Shown here: positions 48,823-59,400 of the stretch, piece by piece
Numbering within the stretch: position 1 is the first letter of the stretch
Layout of the letters: each line of letters starts with the position of its first letter
Origin: Enterobacter sp. RIT418
Lineage (GTDB): Bacteria; Pseudomonadota; Gammaproteobacteria; Enterobacterales; Enterobacteriaceae
DNA length: 64,000 nt
Direction: 5' to 3'
NCBI RefSeq assembly: GCF_003057745.1
Contig: NZ_QBJD02000009.1
Location: 1-64,000, forward strand
Notes under the pieces: model-generated
Seen by the model: the letters and a program-made list of their open reading frames with translations, nothing else
The model's database searches: none
What the model was told of the DNA's origin: nothing
Translations under genes and position numbers: made by a program

Positions 48823-49812
48823 TTACCCGCCAATGTATGACAGATTTTGCGTAATGCCGGTGTCGCCCTGATGCAGGAAGTGGGTCTGCTTTTTGTGCGT
48901 CAGCGCCTCGGAAATGCGCGCTTCAAGCGCCTCCTGCTGGGCGTCGTGTTCCAGCAGATCGCGTAGATCCACGCCGCCGTCGCCGAACAGGCAAAGGTGC
49001 AGCTTGCCGACGGAGGAGACGCGCAGGCGGTTGCAGCTGGCGCAGAAGTCTTTCTCATAGGGCATAATCAGCCCGATTTCCCCTTCGTAATCCGGGTGAC
49101 AAAAGACCTGGGCCGGGCCGTCGCTGCGCTGGCGAATCTGGTGTATCCAGCCGCGCTTGAGCAGCTCGTCGCGCAGCACCATGCCGGAGATATGATGGCG
49201 GCGGAACAGTTCGCTGCCCTCGCCGGTCTCCATCAGCTCAATAAAACGCAGCTGAATGCGGCGCGGCTTGATCCACGCCAGGAAGGTGTCCAGCTGGTGA
49301 TGGTTAACGTCGCGCATCAGCACCGTGTTGACTTTGACTTTTTCGAAGCCCGCCTCAAACGCCGCGTCGATGCCGTCCATCACCTGCTGGAATTTGTCCT
49401 GGCCGGTTATGGCGTGGAACTGGCGCGCGTCGAGACTATCCACGCTGACGTTAATCGCGGTTAGCCCCGCGTCGCGCCAGCTCGCCACGTCACGCGCCAT
49501 GCGATAGCCGTTAGTGGTGACGGCGATCTGGCGGATACGCGCGTTTTCACGCACGGCAGCGATGATGTCGGGAAAATCTCGACGAAGAGAAGGTTCACCA
49601 CCGGTCAGACGGACTTTTTCCGTGCCGAGCTCAGCGAAGGCGCGCGTGACGCGGCGCACCTCATCGACGGAAAGAAAGCCGTTATTGGTGACGCTGCCCG
49701 GCTTGTAGCCGTCAGGCAGGCAGTAGGTGCAACGAAAGTTGCATACGTCGGTAATCGACAGACGCAGGTAGTAAAACTTGCGCGCGAAAGCATCAGTGAG
49801 TTGTGAAGCCAT
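48823..49812 (-). CDS. moaA: GTP 3',8-cyclase MoaA (radical SAM)
   Basis: A 329-residue radical SAM enzyme that starts molybdopterin synthesis from GTP. The N-terminal cluster cysteines are Cys24, Cys28 and Cys31 ([10 protein letters not shown]), the C-terminal cluster is in FCASCNRLR and LCLFGDGG, and the essential C-terminal GlyGly is present. The start at 49812 gives MASQLTDAF, as in E. coli; a longer frame upstream runs through the Moco RNA leader and is not the start. Confidence 0.97.
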   Translation of the reverse strand: MASQLTDAFARKFYYLRLSITDVCNFRCTYCLPDGYKPGSVTNNGFLSVDEVRRVTRAFAELGTEKVRLTGGEPSLRRDFPDIIAAVRENARIRQIAVTTNGYRMARDVASWRDAGLTAINVSVDSLDARQFHAITGQDKFQQVMDGIDAAFEAGFEKVKVNTVLMRDVNHHQLDTFLAWIKPRRIQLRFIELMETGEGSELFRRHHISGMVLRDELLKRGWIHQIRQRSDGPAQVFCHPDYEGEIGLIMPYEKDFCASCNRLRVSSVGKLHLCLFGDGGVDLRDLLEHDAQQEALEARISEALTHKKQTHFLHQGDTGITQNLSYIGG

Positions 49813-49922
49813 GTACACCTTTCCAGATACGGGAGGCACAGTCATTTCTTTCTGTACCCTGGTGGCAGATCCGCCACGGCCAGAGCGCCATATCTTCCGA
49901 CACAGGCGCAAAGGCTAGAGTG
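49813..49922 (-). ncRNA. Moco RNA motif in the moaA leader
   Basis: The leader from CACTCTAGCC (near 49922) to the moaA start closely resembles the E. coli moaA leader, including GCCACCAGGG, GAAATGAC and CCTCCCGTATCTGGAAAGG just before the ATG. This is the Moco (or tungsten cofactor) sensing element that lowers moaA translation when cofactor is plentiful. Assigned by sequence memory, not by a covariance model. Confidence 0.85.
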
Positions 49923-49994
49923 TAGGTTTTCAATAATGAAAACAGGTTAAGGCGATAGTAGCGCTTAAATCATCAGTTCGCCATTTTCGCTTTA

Positions 49995-50018
49995 CGCTAT
50001 ATATCTTTATATATAGCG
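49995..50018. promoter_or_regulatory. ModE site upstream of moaA
   Basis: CGCTATATA-N6-TATATAGCG is a perfect palindrome with the arms and spacing of ModE-molybdate sites. ModE activates moaA in E. coli. Confidence 0.85.
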
Positions 50019-50041
50019 GCACGATTGTGCATTTTCGCTAT

Positions 50042-50082
50042 AGAATACGTAAAACCAGCACTTTCGCATTGATATACATCAT
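50042..50082 (-). promoter_or_regulatory. FNR-like site and distal moaA promoter
   Basis: TTGAT-N4-ATCAT (50069-50082) matches the FNR consensus TTGAT-N4-ATCAA but for one base. A -10-like TATTCT on the - strand (50042-50047) puts the FNR site near -41, the class II position. This fits anaerobic induction of moa. Confidence 0.6.
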
Positions 50083-50158
50083 TCGCGAGCGGGTGAAGCA
50101 TCGTCTTTTAGGGGTAGTTAGGTTACTGTTACGCGGATAAATCTCATAAGGAATGTAT

Positions 50159-51067
50159 ATGCGCAATCGCACATTGGCGGATCTTGACCGCGTTGTCGCT
50201 CTCGGCGGAGGCCACGGGCTGGGGCGCGTCATGTCCTCATTGTCCTCGCTGGGCTCCCGGCTAACGGGCATCGTGACTACCACGGACAACGGCGGCTCGA
50301 CGGGACGGATTCGACGCGCGGAAGGCGGGATTGCCTGGGGCGATACGCGAAACTGTCTTAACCAGCTTATCACCGAGCCGAGCGTTGCATCCGCCATGTT
50401 TGAGTATCGTTTTGGCGGTAACGGCGAACTTTCCGGGCATAACCTCGGAAATTTGATGTTAAAGGCGCTGGACCACCTAAGCGTGCGGCCCCTGGAAGCG
50501 ATCAATTTAATCCGTAACCTGCTCAAGGTGGACGCGTTTCTGATCCCGATGTCGGAACAACCGGTGGATTTGATGGCCATCGACGTTGAAGGCCATGAAG
50601 TTTATGGCGAGGTCAATATCGACCAGCTGATTCACCCGCCGAAAGAGCTAATGACCTACCCGAGCGTACCCGCCACGCGCGAGGCGGTAGAGGCAATAAG
50701 CGAAGCGGATTTGATCCTGATCGGACCGGGCAGTTTTTACACCAGCCTGATGCCGCTCCTGCTGATCAAAGAGCTGGCGCAGGCCCTGCGCAGAACGCCT
50801 GCGCCCATGGTCTACGTAGGCAACCTGGGGCGCGAGCTGAGCCCTGCGGCCGCCAGCCTGACGCTGGTGGATAAGCTGGCGCTCATGGAGCATTACGTGG
50901 GTAAGAAGATTATCGACGGCGTCGTGGTGGGGCCAAACGTTGATATCTCCGGCATGGAAGGCCGCGTGGTGGTCCAGGAGCCGCTGGAAGCGAGCGATAT
51001 TAAGTATCGTCATGACAGACACCTTCTGCGCGAGGCGCTGGAGAAGGCGGTGCAGGCGCTGGGTTAG
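50159..51067 (+). CDS. ybhK: YbhK, CofD/YvcK-family protein
   Basis: A 302-residue protein of the YvcK/CofD family with the N-terminal GGGHGLGRV and [13 protein letters not shown] nucleotide-sugar-binding motifs. Homologues bind UDP-GlcNAc and affect cell-wall synthesis under gluconeogenic growth. I chose the ATG at 50159, which has AAGGA at six bases and the E. coli start [10 protein letters not shown]; another ATG is two codons earlier. Confidence 0.94.
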   Translation: MRNRTLADLDRVVALGGGHGLGRVMSSLSSLGSRLTGIVTTTDNGGSTGRIRRAEGGIAWGDTRNCLNQLITEPSVASAMFEYRFGGNGELSGHNLGNLMLKALDHLSVRPLEAINLIRNLLKVDAFLIPMSEQPVDLMAIDVEGHEVYGEVNIDQLIHPPKELMTYPSVPATREAVEAISEADLILIGPGSFYTSLMPLLLIKELAQALRRTPAPMVYVGNLGRELSPAAASLTLVDKLALMEHYVGKKIIDGVVVGPNVDISGMEGRVVVQEPLEASDIKYRHDRHLLREALEKAVQALG

Positions 51068-51088
51068 GTTTGATTGTGCGGCGTGATG

Positions 51089-51123
51089 CCCTCACCCCGG
51101 CCCTCTCCCACAGGGAGAGGGAG
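51089..51123. repeat. CCCTCTCCC/GGGAGAGGG repeat, copy C
   Basis: CCCTCACCCCGG precedes a perfect CCCTCTCCC/GGGAGAGGG stem. It lies in the convergent gap between ybhK and uvrB. Confidence 0.85.
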
Positions 51124-51140
51124 AAAACACGCCGCTTTAT

Positions 51141-53156
51141 CTAAGATGCGGCGATGAAAAGATCCCGCAGCTGATGCAGCTGGTCGCGGATTTGCGCCGC
51201 CTCTTCGAACTCCAGGTTCTGCGCGTGCTGCATCATCTGTCCTTCCAGCTCGTGGATTTTCTGCTGCAGCGCCTTCGGCGTCAGTACGACGGTATCCTCT
51301 TCCACCACCGAACGCGCCTTGCCGCGCCCTTTCGCCTTGGTCTTCGCGATGTTTTGACCCAGCGCCAGAATGTCCACCACCTTCTTGTTCAGGCCCTGCG
51401 GCGTAATGCCGTGCTCTTCGTTGTAGCGCTGCTGCTTCTCGCGGCGGCGCTCCGTCTCGCCGATCGCTTTCGCCATCGACGGCGTGATTTTATCGCCGTA
51501 CAGAATCGCCTTGCCGTTCACGTTACGCGCGGCGCGGCCGATGGTCTGAATCAGCGAGCGCTCGGAGCGCAGGAAGCCCTCTTTGTCGGCGTCCAGAATC
51601 GCCACCAGCGAGACTTCCGGCATGTCCAGGCCTTCTCGCAGCAGGTTGATGCCGACCAGCACGTCAAACTCGCCGAGGCGCAGATCGCGGATAATCTCCA
51701 TGCGCTCGACGGTGTCGATGTCCGAGTGCAGGTAGCGCACCTTCTCGCCGTGCTCTTCCAGATATTCGGTCAGATCTTCCGCCATGCGTTTGGTTAGCGT
51801 AGTGACCAGCACGCGCTCGTTGATGGCGGAGCGGGCGCGGATCTCTGAAAGCAGATCGTCCACCTGGGTGGCCACCGGCCGCACCTCGATAATCGGATCG
51901 AGCAGCCCCGTTGGGCGCACAACCTGATCCACCACCTCGTCGCCGGATTTCTCCAGCTCGTAGTTGCCCGGCGTAGCCGAAACGTAGATCGTCTGCGGCG
52001 CGAGCGCCTCAAACTCTTCAAACTTCATCGGACGGTTGTCCAGCGCCGACGGCAGGCGGAAGCCGTACTCCACCAGCGTCTCTTTACGCGCGCGGTCGCC
52101 GCGGTACATGCCGCCTATCTGCGGGATCGTCACGTGGGATTCATCAATCACCAGCAGGCCGTCGGCCGGGAGGTAGTCAAACAGCGTCGGCGGCGCTTCG
52201 CCCGGCCCGCGGCCTGACAGATAGCGCGAGTAGTTTTCAATGCCGGAGCAGTAGCCCAGCTCGTTCATCATCTCCAGATCGAACTGGGTACGCTGGGTCA
52301 GGCGCTGCTCTTCAAGCAGCTTGTTGTTCGCCAGCAGCACCTTACGGCGGTCAGCCAGCTCAACCTTAATCTCTTCCATCGCCTGCACGATACGCTCGCG
52401 CGGCGTCACGTAGTGCGTTTTGGGGTAGATGGTAAAGCGCTGGATCACGGACTCGATATGCCCCGTCAGCGGGTCGAACAGCGAGAGCCGCTCAACCTCC
52501 TCGTCAAACAGCTCGACGCGCAGCGCCATATCGTCCGACTCCGCCGGGAAGATGTCGATCACCTCGCCGCGCACGCGGAACGTGCCGCGCTGGAAGGCCT
52601 GATCGTTACGGGCGTACTGCAGCTCGGCCAGACGACGCACGATGGCGCGCTGATCGATGATCATCCCCTGGGTCAGGTGCAGCATCATCTTCAGGTACAG
52701 ATCCGGATCGCCCAGGCCGTAGATAGCCGACACCGAAGCCACCACAACCACGTCACGACGTTCCAGCAGCGCCTTGGTCGCCGACAGGCGCATCTGCTCG
52801 ATGTGTTCGTTCACCGAGGCGTCTTTTTCGATAAAGGTGTCAGAGCTTGGGACGTAGGCTTCAGGCTGGTAGTAATCGTAGTAAGAGACGAAATACTCCA
52901 CCGCGTTTTCCGGGAAGAACTCTTTCATCTCACCGTAAAGCTGTGCCGCCAGGGTTTTGTTGGGGGCCAGCACCATCGTCGGGCGTTGCAGATCGGCAAT
53001 CACGTTCGCGACGGTAAACGTTTTACCCGAGCCGGTCACCCCCAGCAGGGTCTGATGCGCCAGCCCATCTTCCAGCCCCTCTTCCAGACGACGAATCGCC
53101 TCAGGCTGATCGCCTGAAGGGCGGAAAGCGGAATTCAATTTGAACGGTTTACTCAT
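51141..53156 (-). CDS. uvrB: Excinuclease ABC subunit UvrB
   Basis: A 671-residue helicase-like core of nucleotide excision repair (673 in E. coli). Walker A GVTGSGKT is near 39-46, the damage-probing beta-hairpin [11 protein letters not shown] near 92-102, and the C-terminal UVR domain that binds UvrC is at about 630-671. The ATG at 53156 gives [12 protein letters not shown] LexA-type site lies about 80 bp upstream, consistent with SOS induction. Confidence 0.98.
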   Translation of the reverse strand: MSKPFKLNSAFRPSGDQPEAIRRLEEGLEDGLAHQTLLGVTGSGKTFTVANVIADLQRPTMVLAPNKTLAAQLYGEMKEFFPENAVEYFVSYYDYYQPEAYVPSSDTFIEKDASVNEHIEQMRLSATKALLERRDVVVVASVSAIYGLGDPDLYLKMMLHLTQGMIIDQRAIVRRLAELQYARNDQAFQRGTFRVRGEVIDIFPAESDDMALRVELFDEEVERLSLFDPLTGHIESVIQRFTIYPKTHYVTPRERIVQAMEEIKVELADRRKVLLANNKLLEEQRLTQRTQFDLEMMNELGYCSGIENYSRYLSGRGPGEAPPTLFDYLPADGLLVIDESHVTIPQIGGMYRGDRARKETLVEYGFRLPSALDNRPMKFEEFEALAPQTIYVSATPGNYELEKSGDEVVDQVVRPTGLLDPIIEVRPVATQVDDLLSEIRARSAINERVLVTTLTKRMAEDLTEYLEEHGEKVRYLHSDIDTVERMEIIRDLRLGEFDVLVGINLLREGLDMPEVSLVAILDADKEGFLRSERSLIQTIGRAARNVNGKAILYGDKITPSMAKAIGETERRREKQQRYNEEHGITPQGLNKKVVDILALGQNIAKTKAKGRGKARSVVEEDTVVLTPKALQQKIHELEGQMMQHAQNLEFEEAAQIRDQLHQLRDLFIAAS

Positions 53157-53231
53157 GGGCAACAACCTGATGACGTAGTAAGCGGCAGACGACTAATTTT
53201 ACTCGTTGTTGCCAGGAATGCCAGTAAAAAA

Positions 53232-53251
53232 CACTGGATAAAAAACCAGTG
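53232..53251 (-). promoter_or_regulatory. lexA box: LexA-like box of uvrB
   Basis: CACTGG-N8-CCAGTG is a perfect inverted repeat with LexA spacing; the half-sites read CTGG/CCAG instead of CTGT/ACAG. The E. coli uvrB box has one such half, so this is a plausible weaker SOS box. Confidence 0.7.
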
Positions 53252-53344
53252 GCGTGTAAGGATATTTAGCGTAGCACTGGCCCGGCTAGCGTGTTCCTGA
53301 TTGAAATTTCAGCTGCGGCAACATAAAACACCGGCATTGATGGG

Positions 53345-53353
53345 TTATCCCCA
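53345..53353 (+). promoter_or_regulatory. DnaA-box-like sequence
   Basis: TTATCCCCA differs in one base from the consensus TTATCCACA. Confidence 0.45.
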
Positions 53354-53553
53354 AAACATTTCCTTTTTTAACATTTGTCAAGACAGGTAATGAAAGTTTT
53401 ATGTCCGTTGAAGCGCCTTTCATCAGGGCAATTGCTTTTATTCAACAAATTGAAATTTAAGAGATATTTAACAAAGCCGCGTTTCGCACCAATTTGCGTG
53501 AAGGCCGCGTATTCTCTCGCTTCTCGCGTGTTTTCTAACTCTAATGCACATGG

Positions 53554-53576
53554 TTATCCACAGGAATAGTGGATAA
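53554..53576. promoter_or_regulatory. Pair of inverted DnaA boxes
   Basis: TTATCCACA (53554-53562, perfect) faces TTATCCACT on the - strand (53568-53576, one mismatch), making an inverted repeat TTATCCAC-N7-GTGGATAA. A DnaA box near uvrB is known in E. coli. Confidence 0.7.
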
Positions 53577-53745
53577 CTGCTTCCAGCCCGTATGGCGCGG
53601 TGCTCGGCAAATTCCCGGTTTTTCCCACGAAGCGGCGCTAAAAAATTTTTATCACTCTTTTTTGATGATGATTAGCCATTTCATTCATAACCCGCCGGTG
53701 AGATCTTACTCACAACTCCGCGATCCGAACGTCAGGCAAAGGGGA

Positions 53746-53770
53746 ATAACGTGACCCGAGGCCACGTTAT
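53746..53770 (-). terminator. Hairpin after bioD
   Basis: An 8-bp perfect stem ATAACGTG / CACGTTAT with a 9-nt loop, 12 bp past the bioD stop, without a U-tract. A terminator role is uncertain. Confidence 0.4.
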
Positions 53771-53782
53771 CGCGAACAGCGC

Positions 53783-54472
53783 TTATCGTGCAGACGGCAG
53801 CGGGCTGAGGTCAAGATAGCGACCGGTTTCCGCCTCCTCCGCGCCGTCGGCAAGCCACGGGATTTCGCCCAGGCACGGCGCGGGCAGAACCCGGTTCAGG
53901 GTCTCGAGATATTCCTGATGGCGCCTGCCGGGCGGCACGACGTCGTTGGCGACCCAGCCCGCCAGCGTTAAGCCGGCCTGCTGAATCGCCTGCGCGGTTA
54001 GCATCGCGTGGTTAATACAGCCCAGCTTCACGCCTACCACCAGAATGACCGGAAGCCGCTCTGACTGCACCCAGTCGGCAAAGGTCTGCGCCTCCGAGAG
54101 CGGCGTGAACCAGCCCCCGGCCCCTTCCACCAGCACCCACTCCGCGCGAGCCTCAAGCGCGCGCAGGCCCGCAGACATGACGGCGAAATCAATCGGCCGG
54201 CCTTCGTCGGCGCTAACGATGTGCGGCGAGGTCGGCTCCGCGAAGGTGTACGGATTTACCGCCGCGTAGTCCAGCCCGACGCTGCTGTTGCGCTGCAGGG
54301 CCAGCGCGTCGGTATTGCGCAGCCCCTCGGGCGTCATCTCGCTGCCGGAGGCGACGGGCTTATACCCTGCGGTCGTACGTCCAAGAAGACGCGCCGCCTG
54401 CAGCAGCGCGGCGCTGGCAACCGTTTTGCCCACTTCCGTATCGGTGCCGGTGACAAAATAGCGTTCAGTCAC
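53783..54472 (-). CDS. bioD: Dethiobiotin synthetase BioD
   Basis: A 229-residue ATP-dependent enzyme that closes the ureido ring of dethiobiotin using CO2. P-loop GTDTEVGKT is at residues 9-17, and [11 protein letters not shown] follows near 110. The GTG at 54472 gives MTERYFVTG, like the E. coli start; an ATG at 54487 would add five residues. Both lie within the end of bioC. Last gene of bioBFCD. Confidence 0.95.
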   Translation of the reverse strand: MTERYFVTGTDTEVGKTVASAALLQAARLLGRTTAGYKPVASGSEMTPEGLRNTDALALQRNSSVGLDYAAVNPYTFAEPTSPHIVSADEGRPIDFAVMSAGLRALEARAEWVLVEGAGGWFTPLSEAQTFADWVQSERLPVILVVGVKLGCINHAMLTAQAIQQAGLTLAGWVANDVVPPGRRHQEYLETLNRVLPAPCLGEIPWLADGAEEAETGRYLDLSPLPSAR

Positions 54473-55220
54473 GTTCAATAATCCCATGAAAAAGTTGATA
54501 AGAGAGCGGGAAGCTGCCCCCCCGCTGCGGCCACGCCAGCTCAAGCCGCTGCAGCTGCCCGCGGGTGAGCGGCTTTGGCGCCCGCCCGGCGTGCAGGTGC
54601 GTGGCGCCGATGCCCTTCAGTGAGCGCATGGCGCTCAGGGGGTCGCTAAAGTCGAGCGTGATGGTCTGCACCTCGGCGCGATAGCGTCGGCCTGCCAGCG
54701 CCTGCACCACACTCTCGTGCGATAAAAACCGGTTCGCGTGCTCGCGCCCGTCTACGGTCCGCCACGCCTCGTTTAGCTCCGGAAGCGAGCTCTCAAGAAG
54801 CGTGGTGAAGGCCACCTTCCCGCCCGGACGCGCGACGCGATACAGCTCGCCCAGCGCCTGCGGCAGGCTGCTGCACCACTGCACCGCCAGATGGCTCCAG
54901 ACCAAATCAAACTGCGCGTCCGCCAGCGGAATGGCTTCGATATCGGCCGCCAGATAGCGGTCCGCCGACTGCTGCTGGCGCGCCTCGTCGAGCATCTGCT
55001 CGGAGAGATCGATGGCCGTGACCCGGCTTCCCGCCGCGCGCCAGTAGCGGCTGTTGCTCCCCGGCCCGCAGCCCGCGTCCAGCACCTCAGAAAAATGCCC
55101 TTCCCCCAGCGCCGCGATAAGCCCCTGCGCGCTCTGGCGCTGCAGCGCGTCGTGCTGCGAATAGCTCTGCGCGGCCCGGCCAAACGCCGCGGCGATCGCC
55201 TGCTTATTGACGGATGACAT
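54465..55220 (-). CDS. bioC: Malonyl-ACP O-methyltransferase BioC
   Basis: A 251-residue SAM-dependent methyltransferase, the same length as in E. coli, that masks malonyl-ACP so fatty-acid synthesis can build pimeloyl-ACP. Motif I is [15 protein letters not shown] (near 45-60). The ATG at 55220 overlaps the end of bioF by 17 bp. Confidence 0.95.
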   Translation of the reverse strand: MSSVNKQAIAAAFGRAAQSYSQHDALQRQSAQGLIAALGEGHFSEVLDAGCGPGSNSRYWRAAGSRVTAIDLSEQMLDEARQQQSADRYLAADIEAIPLADAQFDLVWSHLAVQWCSSLPQALGELYRVARPGGKVAFTTLLESSLPELNEAWRTVDGREHANRFLSHESVVQALAGRRYRAEVQTITLDFSDPLSAMRSLKGIGATHLHAGRAPKPLTRGQLQRLELAWPQRGGSFPLSYQLFHGIIERD

Positions 55221-56361
55221 GCAGCACCTCCAGCAGGGCATCGATGTCCTGCGCCTCGTGCGTCGCCGTCAGCGTCAGGCGCAGGCGCGCGGTGCCCGAC
55301 GGCACGGTGGGCGGGCGGATAGCGGTCGCCCACATCCCGCCGTCGCGCAGGGTTTGCGCCAGCGCCAGCGCCCGATCGTTTTCGCCGACGATAACGGGCT
55401 GAATGGCGCTCTGAGAATCAGTGACCTGCAGCGCCAGCGCCTGTGCTCCCTGGCGAAAGCGGCGAATGCGGTCGGCAAGGCGCAGACGGCGCTCCTCGCC
55501 CTCGGCGCTGCGGATCACGTTCACCGACGCGGAAAGCGCCACGGCCTGCGCGGGCGGCATGCTGGTGCTGTAGATCAGGTGGCGGGCAAACTGCAGCAGG
55601 TAGTCGGCCACCGGCTCGCTGCACAGCACCGCCGCGCCGCTGACGCCAACGCCTTTGCCGAACGTGACGACCAGCAGCTCCGGCTTCACCTTTTGCTGCC
55701 AGGCGCTGCCGCGGCCTTCTTCCCCCACGACGCCGATCCCGTGGGCATCGTCCACCATCAGCCAGGCGTGATGCTGCCGGGCGGCGGCGTGAAGAGCCTC
55801 GAGCGGCGCGCAGTCGCCGTCCATGCTGAACACCCCTTCCGTCACCGCCAGCCGGAGTCCGGCGCAGGGCTTCGCCAGCAGGGTGCGCATCTGCGCGTCG
55901 TCGTTGTGCGCAAACCGGCGCAGCTGCGCCGGGCTAAGGCTTGCCGCTTCGAGCAGAGACGCATGGCTCAGGCGGTCTGCGACGATGCGGTCGTCTTTGT
56001 CCATCAGCGCGGCAATCACCGCCTGGTTGGCGGCGAAGCCGGAGATAAACAGCAGCGCGCGCGGGTAGCCCAGCCAGTCGGCAAGCTGCTCCTCGAGCGC
56101 CCGGTGCGCGGTGGTGTAGCCGCTGACGTGGCCGGAGCCGCCGCTGCCCACGCCATAGCGCTCGGCCCCCTGCTGCCAGGCGCGGATAATCTGCGGATGC
56201 TGGCTGAGGCCCAGGTAGTCATTGCTGGAGAAATTGCAGTACCGCCTGCCCTCACGCACCAGAAAACGGCCCGCGCCGCTTTCCACCGCGCTGCGCGTGC
56301 GGAACGCGTCGGCCGCCCGGCGCGCGTTCAGGGCGGCGTCGATTCGCGCCTGCCAGGTCAT
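55204..56361 (-). CDS. bioF: 8-amino-7-oxononanoate synthase BioF
   Basis: A 385-residue PLP enzyme (384 in E. coli) that joins pimeloyl-ACP and alanine. The PLP lysine is in TFGKG (near 236), with SNDYLGL and [10 protein letters not shown] in the N-terminal part. It overlaps bioB by 4 bp. Confidence 0.97.
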   Translation of the reverse strand: MTWQARIDAALNARRAADAFRTRSAVESGAGRFLVREGRRYCNFSSNDYLGLSQHPQIIRAWQQGAERYGVGSGGSGHVSGYTTAHRALEEQLADWLGYPRALLFISGFAANQAVIAALMDKDDRIVADRLSHASLLEAASLSPAQLRRFAHNDDAQMRTLLAKPCAGLRLAVTEGVFSMDGDCAPLEALHAAARQHHAWLMVDDAHGIGVVGEEGRGSAWQQKVKPELLVVTFGKGVGVSGAAVLCSEPVADYLLQFARHLIYSTSMPPAQAVALSASVNVIRSAEGEERRLRLADRIRRFRQGAQALALQVTDSQSAIQPVIVGENDRALALAQTLRDGGMWATAIRPPTVPSGTARLRLTLTATHEAQDIDALLEVLHVIRQ

Positions 56362-57398
56362 AGCGCTGCCGCGTTGTAGAACTGTTCGGTGTCGGCGTTG
56401 AAAATTTGCTGCTCAAGCTGCTGCTGCTGTTCGTTGTCGCCGGTCAGCACCTCGGTCTGGTGCGGGTTCAGCCCCAGCTTGCGGAACAGCTGAACGTCTT
56501 TATCCTCTTCCGGGTTTGGCGTGGTCAGCAGCTTGCAGCCGTAGAAAATGGAGTTTGCCCCCGCCATAAAGCACATCGCCTGGGTCTGCTCGCTCATCTG
56601 CTCGCGGCCCGCGGAGAGGCGCACGTACGAGGTTGGCATCATGATGCGCGCCACGGCGATGGTGCGGATAAAATCAAACGCGTCCACGTTGTCGTTATCC
56701 GCCAGCGGCGTGCCTTTCACCTTCACCAGCATGTTGATCGGCACGCTTTCCGGCGGCGTCGGCAGGTTGGCCAGCTGGAGCAGCAGGCCCGCGCGGTCTT
56801 TTACCGTTTCGCCCAGCCCCACGATGCCGCCGGAGCAGACCTTGATGCCCGCGTCGCGCACCTTGTCGAGGGTGTCCAGGCGCTCCTGATAGGTGCGCGT
56901 GGTGATGATGTTGCCGTAAAACTCCGGCGAGGTGTCGAGGTTGTGGTTGTAGTAGTCCAGCCCGGCCGCGGAGAGGCGCTGCGCCTGTTCGTCGTTCAGC
57001 GTGCCGAGCGTCATGCAGGCCTCAAGCCCCATCTCCTTCACGCCCTTCACCATCTGCTCGAGGTACGGCATGTCGCGGTCGTGCGGGTTTTTCCACGCCG
57101 CCCCCATGCAGAAGCGGGTCGAACCGGCGTTCTTCGCTTTTCGCGCCGAGTCGAGCACCTGCTCCACTTCCATCAGGCGCTCGGATTCGAGGCCGGTTTT
57201 GTAGCGCGCGCTTTGCGGGCAATATTTGCAGTCTTCCGGGCAGGCGCCGGTCTTGATCGACAGCAGCGTGCTGACCTGCACATGGCGAGGATCGAAGTGC
57301 TGACGGTGGACCTGCTGCGCTTCGAACATCAGCTCCAGGAACGGTTTATTGAATAATTCAGTGACTTGCGACATCGTCCAGCGTGCGTGGTGAGCCAT
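56358..57398 (-). CDS. bioB: Biotin synthase BioB
   Basis: A 346-residue radical SAM enzyme inserting sulphur into dethiobiotin. The [4Fe-4S] cysteines are Cys53, Cys57 and Cys60 (CPEDCKYC); the [2Fe-2S] ligands lie in FCMGAAW, ACMTLG and VCSGGIVG and the Arg in VRLSAGRE. First gene of bioBFCD, divergent from bioA. Confidence 0.98.
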   Translation of the reverse strand: MAHHARWTMSQVTELFNKPFLELMFEAQQVHRQHFDPRHVQVSTLLSIKTGACPEDCKYCPQSARYKTGLESERLMEVEQVLDSARKAKNAGSTRFCMGAAWKNPHDRDMPYLEQMVKGVKEMGLEACMTLGTLNDEQAQRLSAAGLDYYNHNLDTSPEFYGNIITTRTYQERLDTLDKVRDAGIKVCSGGIVGLGETVKDRAGLLLQLANLPTPPESVPINMLVKVKGTPLADNDNVDAFDFIRTIAVARIMMPTSYVRLSAGREQMSEQTQAMCFMAGANSIFYGCKLLTTPNPEEDKDVQLFRKLGLNPHQTEVLTGDNEQQQQLEQQIFNADTEQFYNAAAL

Positions 57399-57443
57399 TG
57401 GGCTTCTCCAAAGGGTTTTGTTAATTGTCGGTTCGGTTTATAC

Positions 57444-57477
57444 TCGTAAACCTAAAACTTTTCAAAATGGTTTACAA
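57444..57477. promoter_or_regulatory. BirA operator between bioB and bioA
   Basis: TCGTAAACC (57444-57452) and GGTTTACAA (57469-57477) form the inverted repeat with a 16-bp centre, closely matching the E. coli bio operator. Biotinoyl-AMP-bound BirA would shut both divergent promoters here. Confidence 0.92.
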
Positions 57478-57484
57478 GTCGATT

Positions 57485-58774
57485 ATGACCCAGGACGATC
57501 TCGCCTTCGACACGCAGCATATCTGGCACCCCTACACCTCCACCACTCGCCCTCTGCCCGTCTATCCGGTCGCCTCCGCGCGCGGCTGCGAGCTGCATCT
57601 CGCCAGCGGCGAGCGGCTCGTCGACGGGATGTCCTCCTGGTGGGCCGCGATTCACGGGTACAACCACCCGCGGCTGAACGCGGCGATGAAGGCGCAGATT
57701 GACCAGATGTCGCACGTGATGTTTGGCGGCATTACCCATCAGCCCGCCATAGACCTGTGCCGCCGCCTGGTGGCGATGACGCCGGACGCGCTGGAGTGCG
57801 TGTTCCTCGCCGACTCCGGCTCCGTTGCCGTTGAGGTGGCGATGAAAATGGCGTTGCAGTACTGGCACGCCAAGGGCGAGACCCGCCAGCGGTTCCTCAC
57901 CTTCCGCAACGGCTACCACGGCGATACCTTCGGCGCGATGTCGGTCTGCGATCCGGACAACTCCATGCACAGCCTGTGGAAGGGCTACCTGCCGGATAAT
58001 CTGTTTGCCCCCGCGCCGCAGAGCCGCTTCGACGGCGAATGGGACGAGGCGGACATGGTCGGCTTCGCGCGGCTGATGGCGGCGCATCGCCACGAGATTG
58101 CGGCCGTGATTCTGGAGCCGATCGTGCAGGGCGCGGGCGGCATGCGCATGTATCATCCGGAGTGGCTCAGGCGCATCCGCAGGATGTGCGACCGCGAGGG
58201 GATTCTGCTGATTGCCGATGAGATCGCGACCGGGTTTGGCCGCACCGGCAGGCTGTTTGCCTGCGAGCACGCGGGGATTTTGCCGGATATTCTGTGCCTC
58301 GGAAAAGCGCTGACCGGCGGCACCATGACGCTCTCCGCCACGCTCGCCACGCGCAGCGTGGCCGATACCATCAGCAACGGCGAGGCGGGCTGCTTTATGC
58401 ACGGACCAACGTTTATGGGCAACCCGCTGGCCTGCGCGGTCGCCAGCGAAAGCCTCGCCATTCTCGAGAGCGGCGAGTGGCGGGCGCAGGTCGCGTCCAT
58501 TGAGGCGCAGCTGAAGGATGAGCTGCGCGCAGCCGCCGATTCTGAGCACGTTGCGGACGTGCGCGTGCTGGGCGCCATTGGCGTGATTGAGACGCACCGG
58601 CCGGTAAACATGGCGGCCCTGCAGCGCTTCTTCGTCGAGCAGGGCGTATGGGTGCGTCCTTTCGGCAGGCTGATTTACCTGATGCCGCCGTATGTGATTA
58701 CCCCGGAGCAGCTGCGTAAATTGACGGCCGCGGTCGTTACAGCCGTTAACATTCCCGCGCATTACACGATCTAA
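57485..58774 (+). CDS. bioA: DAPA aminotransferase BioA
   Basis: A 429-residue class III PLP aminotransferase (same as E. coli) that uses SAM as amino donor to make 7,8-diaminopelargonate. The PLP lysine is in LGKALTGG (Lys274). The ATG at 57485 gives MTQDDLAFD; longer in-frame starts would run through the BirA operator. Confidence 0.97.
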   Translation: MTQDDLAFDTQHIWHPYTSTTRPLPVYPVASARGCELHLASGERLVDGMSSWWAAIHGYNHPRLNAAMKAQIDQMSHVMFGGITHQPAIDLCRRLVAMTPDALECVFLADSGSVAVEVAMKMALQYWHAKGETRQRFLTFRNGYHGDTFGAMSVCDPDNSMHSLWKGYLPDNLFAPAPQSRFDGEWDEADMVGFARLMAAHRHEIAAVILEPIVQGAGGMRMYHPEWLRRIRRMCDREGILLIADEIATGFGRTGRLFACEHAGILPDILCLGKALTGGTMTLSATLATRSVADTISNGEAGCFMHGPTFMGNPLACAVASESLAILESGEWRAQVASIEAQLKDELRAAADSEHVADVRVLGAIGVIETHRPVNMAALQRFFVEQGVWVRPFGRLIYLMPPYVITPEQLRKLTAAVVTAVNIPAHYTI

Positions 58775-58821
58775 CCCGATGCGTTACACTTCGTGAACGA
58801 GCGATTAACGAGGTAAACCGT

Positions 58822-59298
58822 ATGAAAATCATCAGTAAAGATCTGCGCGACGGGGAGAAACTGCCGGAACGCCACGTTTTCAACGGCATGGGCTATCAGG
58901 GCGATAATATTTCCCCGCACCTGGCGTGGGATGAGGTGCCGGCCGGAACCAAAAGCTTCGTGGTGACCTGCTACGACCCGGACGCGCCGACCGGCTCCGG
59001 CTGGTGGCACTGGATCGTTGCCAACCTTCCCGCCGACACGCGCGTGCTGCCGCAGGGTTCAGGCTCTGACCTGGTTGCCCTGCCGGAGGGCGCGATTCAG
59101 ACCCGCACCGACTTTGGCAAAGCGGGCTACGGCGGCGCCGCGCCGCCGAAGGGCGAAACGCACCGCTATATCTTCACGGTTCACGCGCTGGACGTAGAGA
59201 AGATTGAGGTAGACGAAGGCGCGAGCGGCGCGATGGTCGGGTTTAACGTGCATTTCCACTCGTTGGGCAGCGCGTCGATTACGGCGATGTATTCGTAA
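58822..59298 (+). CDS. ybhB: YbhB, PEBP/Raf-kinase-inhibitor-like protein
   Basis: A 158-residue cytoplasmic protein of the phosphatidylethanolamine-binding family with the ligand-site motifs YDPDAPTGSGWWHW and a GETHRYIFTVHAL strand. Same length as E. coli YbhB. Its function is unknown. Confidence 0.95.
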   Translation: MKIISKDLRDGEKLPERHVFNGMGYQGDNISPHLAWDEVPAGTKSFVVTCYDPDAPTGSGWWHWIVANLPADTRVLPQGSGSDLVALPEGAIQTRTDFGKAGYGGAAPPKGETHRYIFTVHALDVEKIEVDEGASGAMVGFNVHFHSLGSASITAMYS

Positions 59299-59314
59299 CA
59301 GTGCGGGCTGATGG

Positions 59315-59396
59315 CCCCTCACCCTAACCCTCTCCCCATAGGGGAGAGGGGACTTCAACACCCTCTCCCCTATGGGGAGAGGGCTGGGGTGAGGGG
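59315..59396. repeat. CCCTCTCCCC/GGGGAGAGGG repeats, copies D1 and D2 in inverted orientation
   Basis: D1 (59315-59351) begins CCCCTCACCC and D2 (59361-59396) ends GGGGTGAGGGG, so the two face each other like a BIME. They fill the convergent gap between ybhB and hutH. Confidence 0.85.
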
Positions 59397-59400
59397 AAAA

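Larger units (their letters stand above)
53157..53782. other. 626-bp gene-free region between uvrB and bioD
   Basis: It contains the uvrB promoter with LexA site, three DnaA-box-like sequences and a hairpin after bioD. Small open frames on the + strand (such as 53375-53569) lack ribosome sites and recognised homologues and are not called. Confidence 0.6.

Noticed and set aside
49813..49911. N-terminal extension of moaA
   Set aside because: It would translate the Moco RNA leader; the start at 49812 matches the family.
53375..53569. Small + strand frames in the uvrB-bioD gap
   Set aside because: No ribosome site, odd composition and overlap with regulatory DNA.
55207..56379. 390-codon + strand frame opposite bioF
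   Set aside because: Antisense artefact of high GC content; bioF is clearly the real gene.
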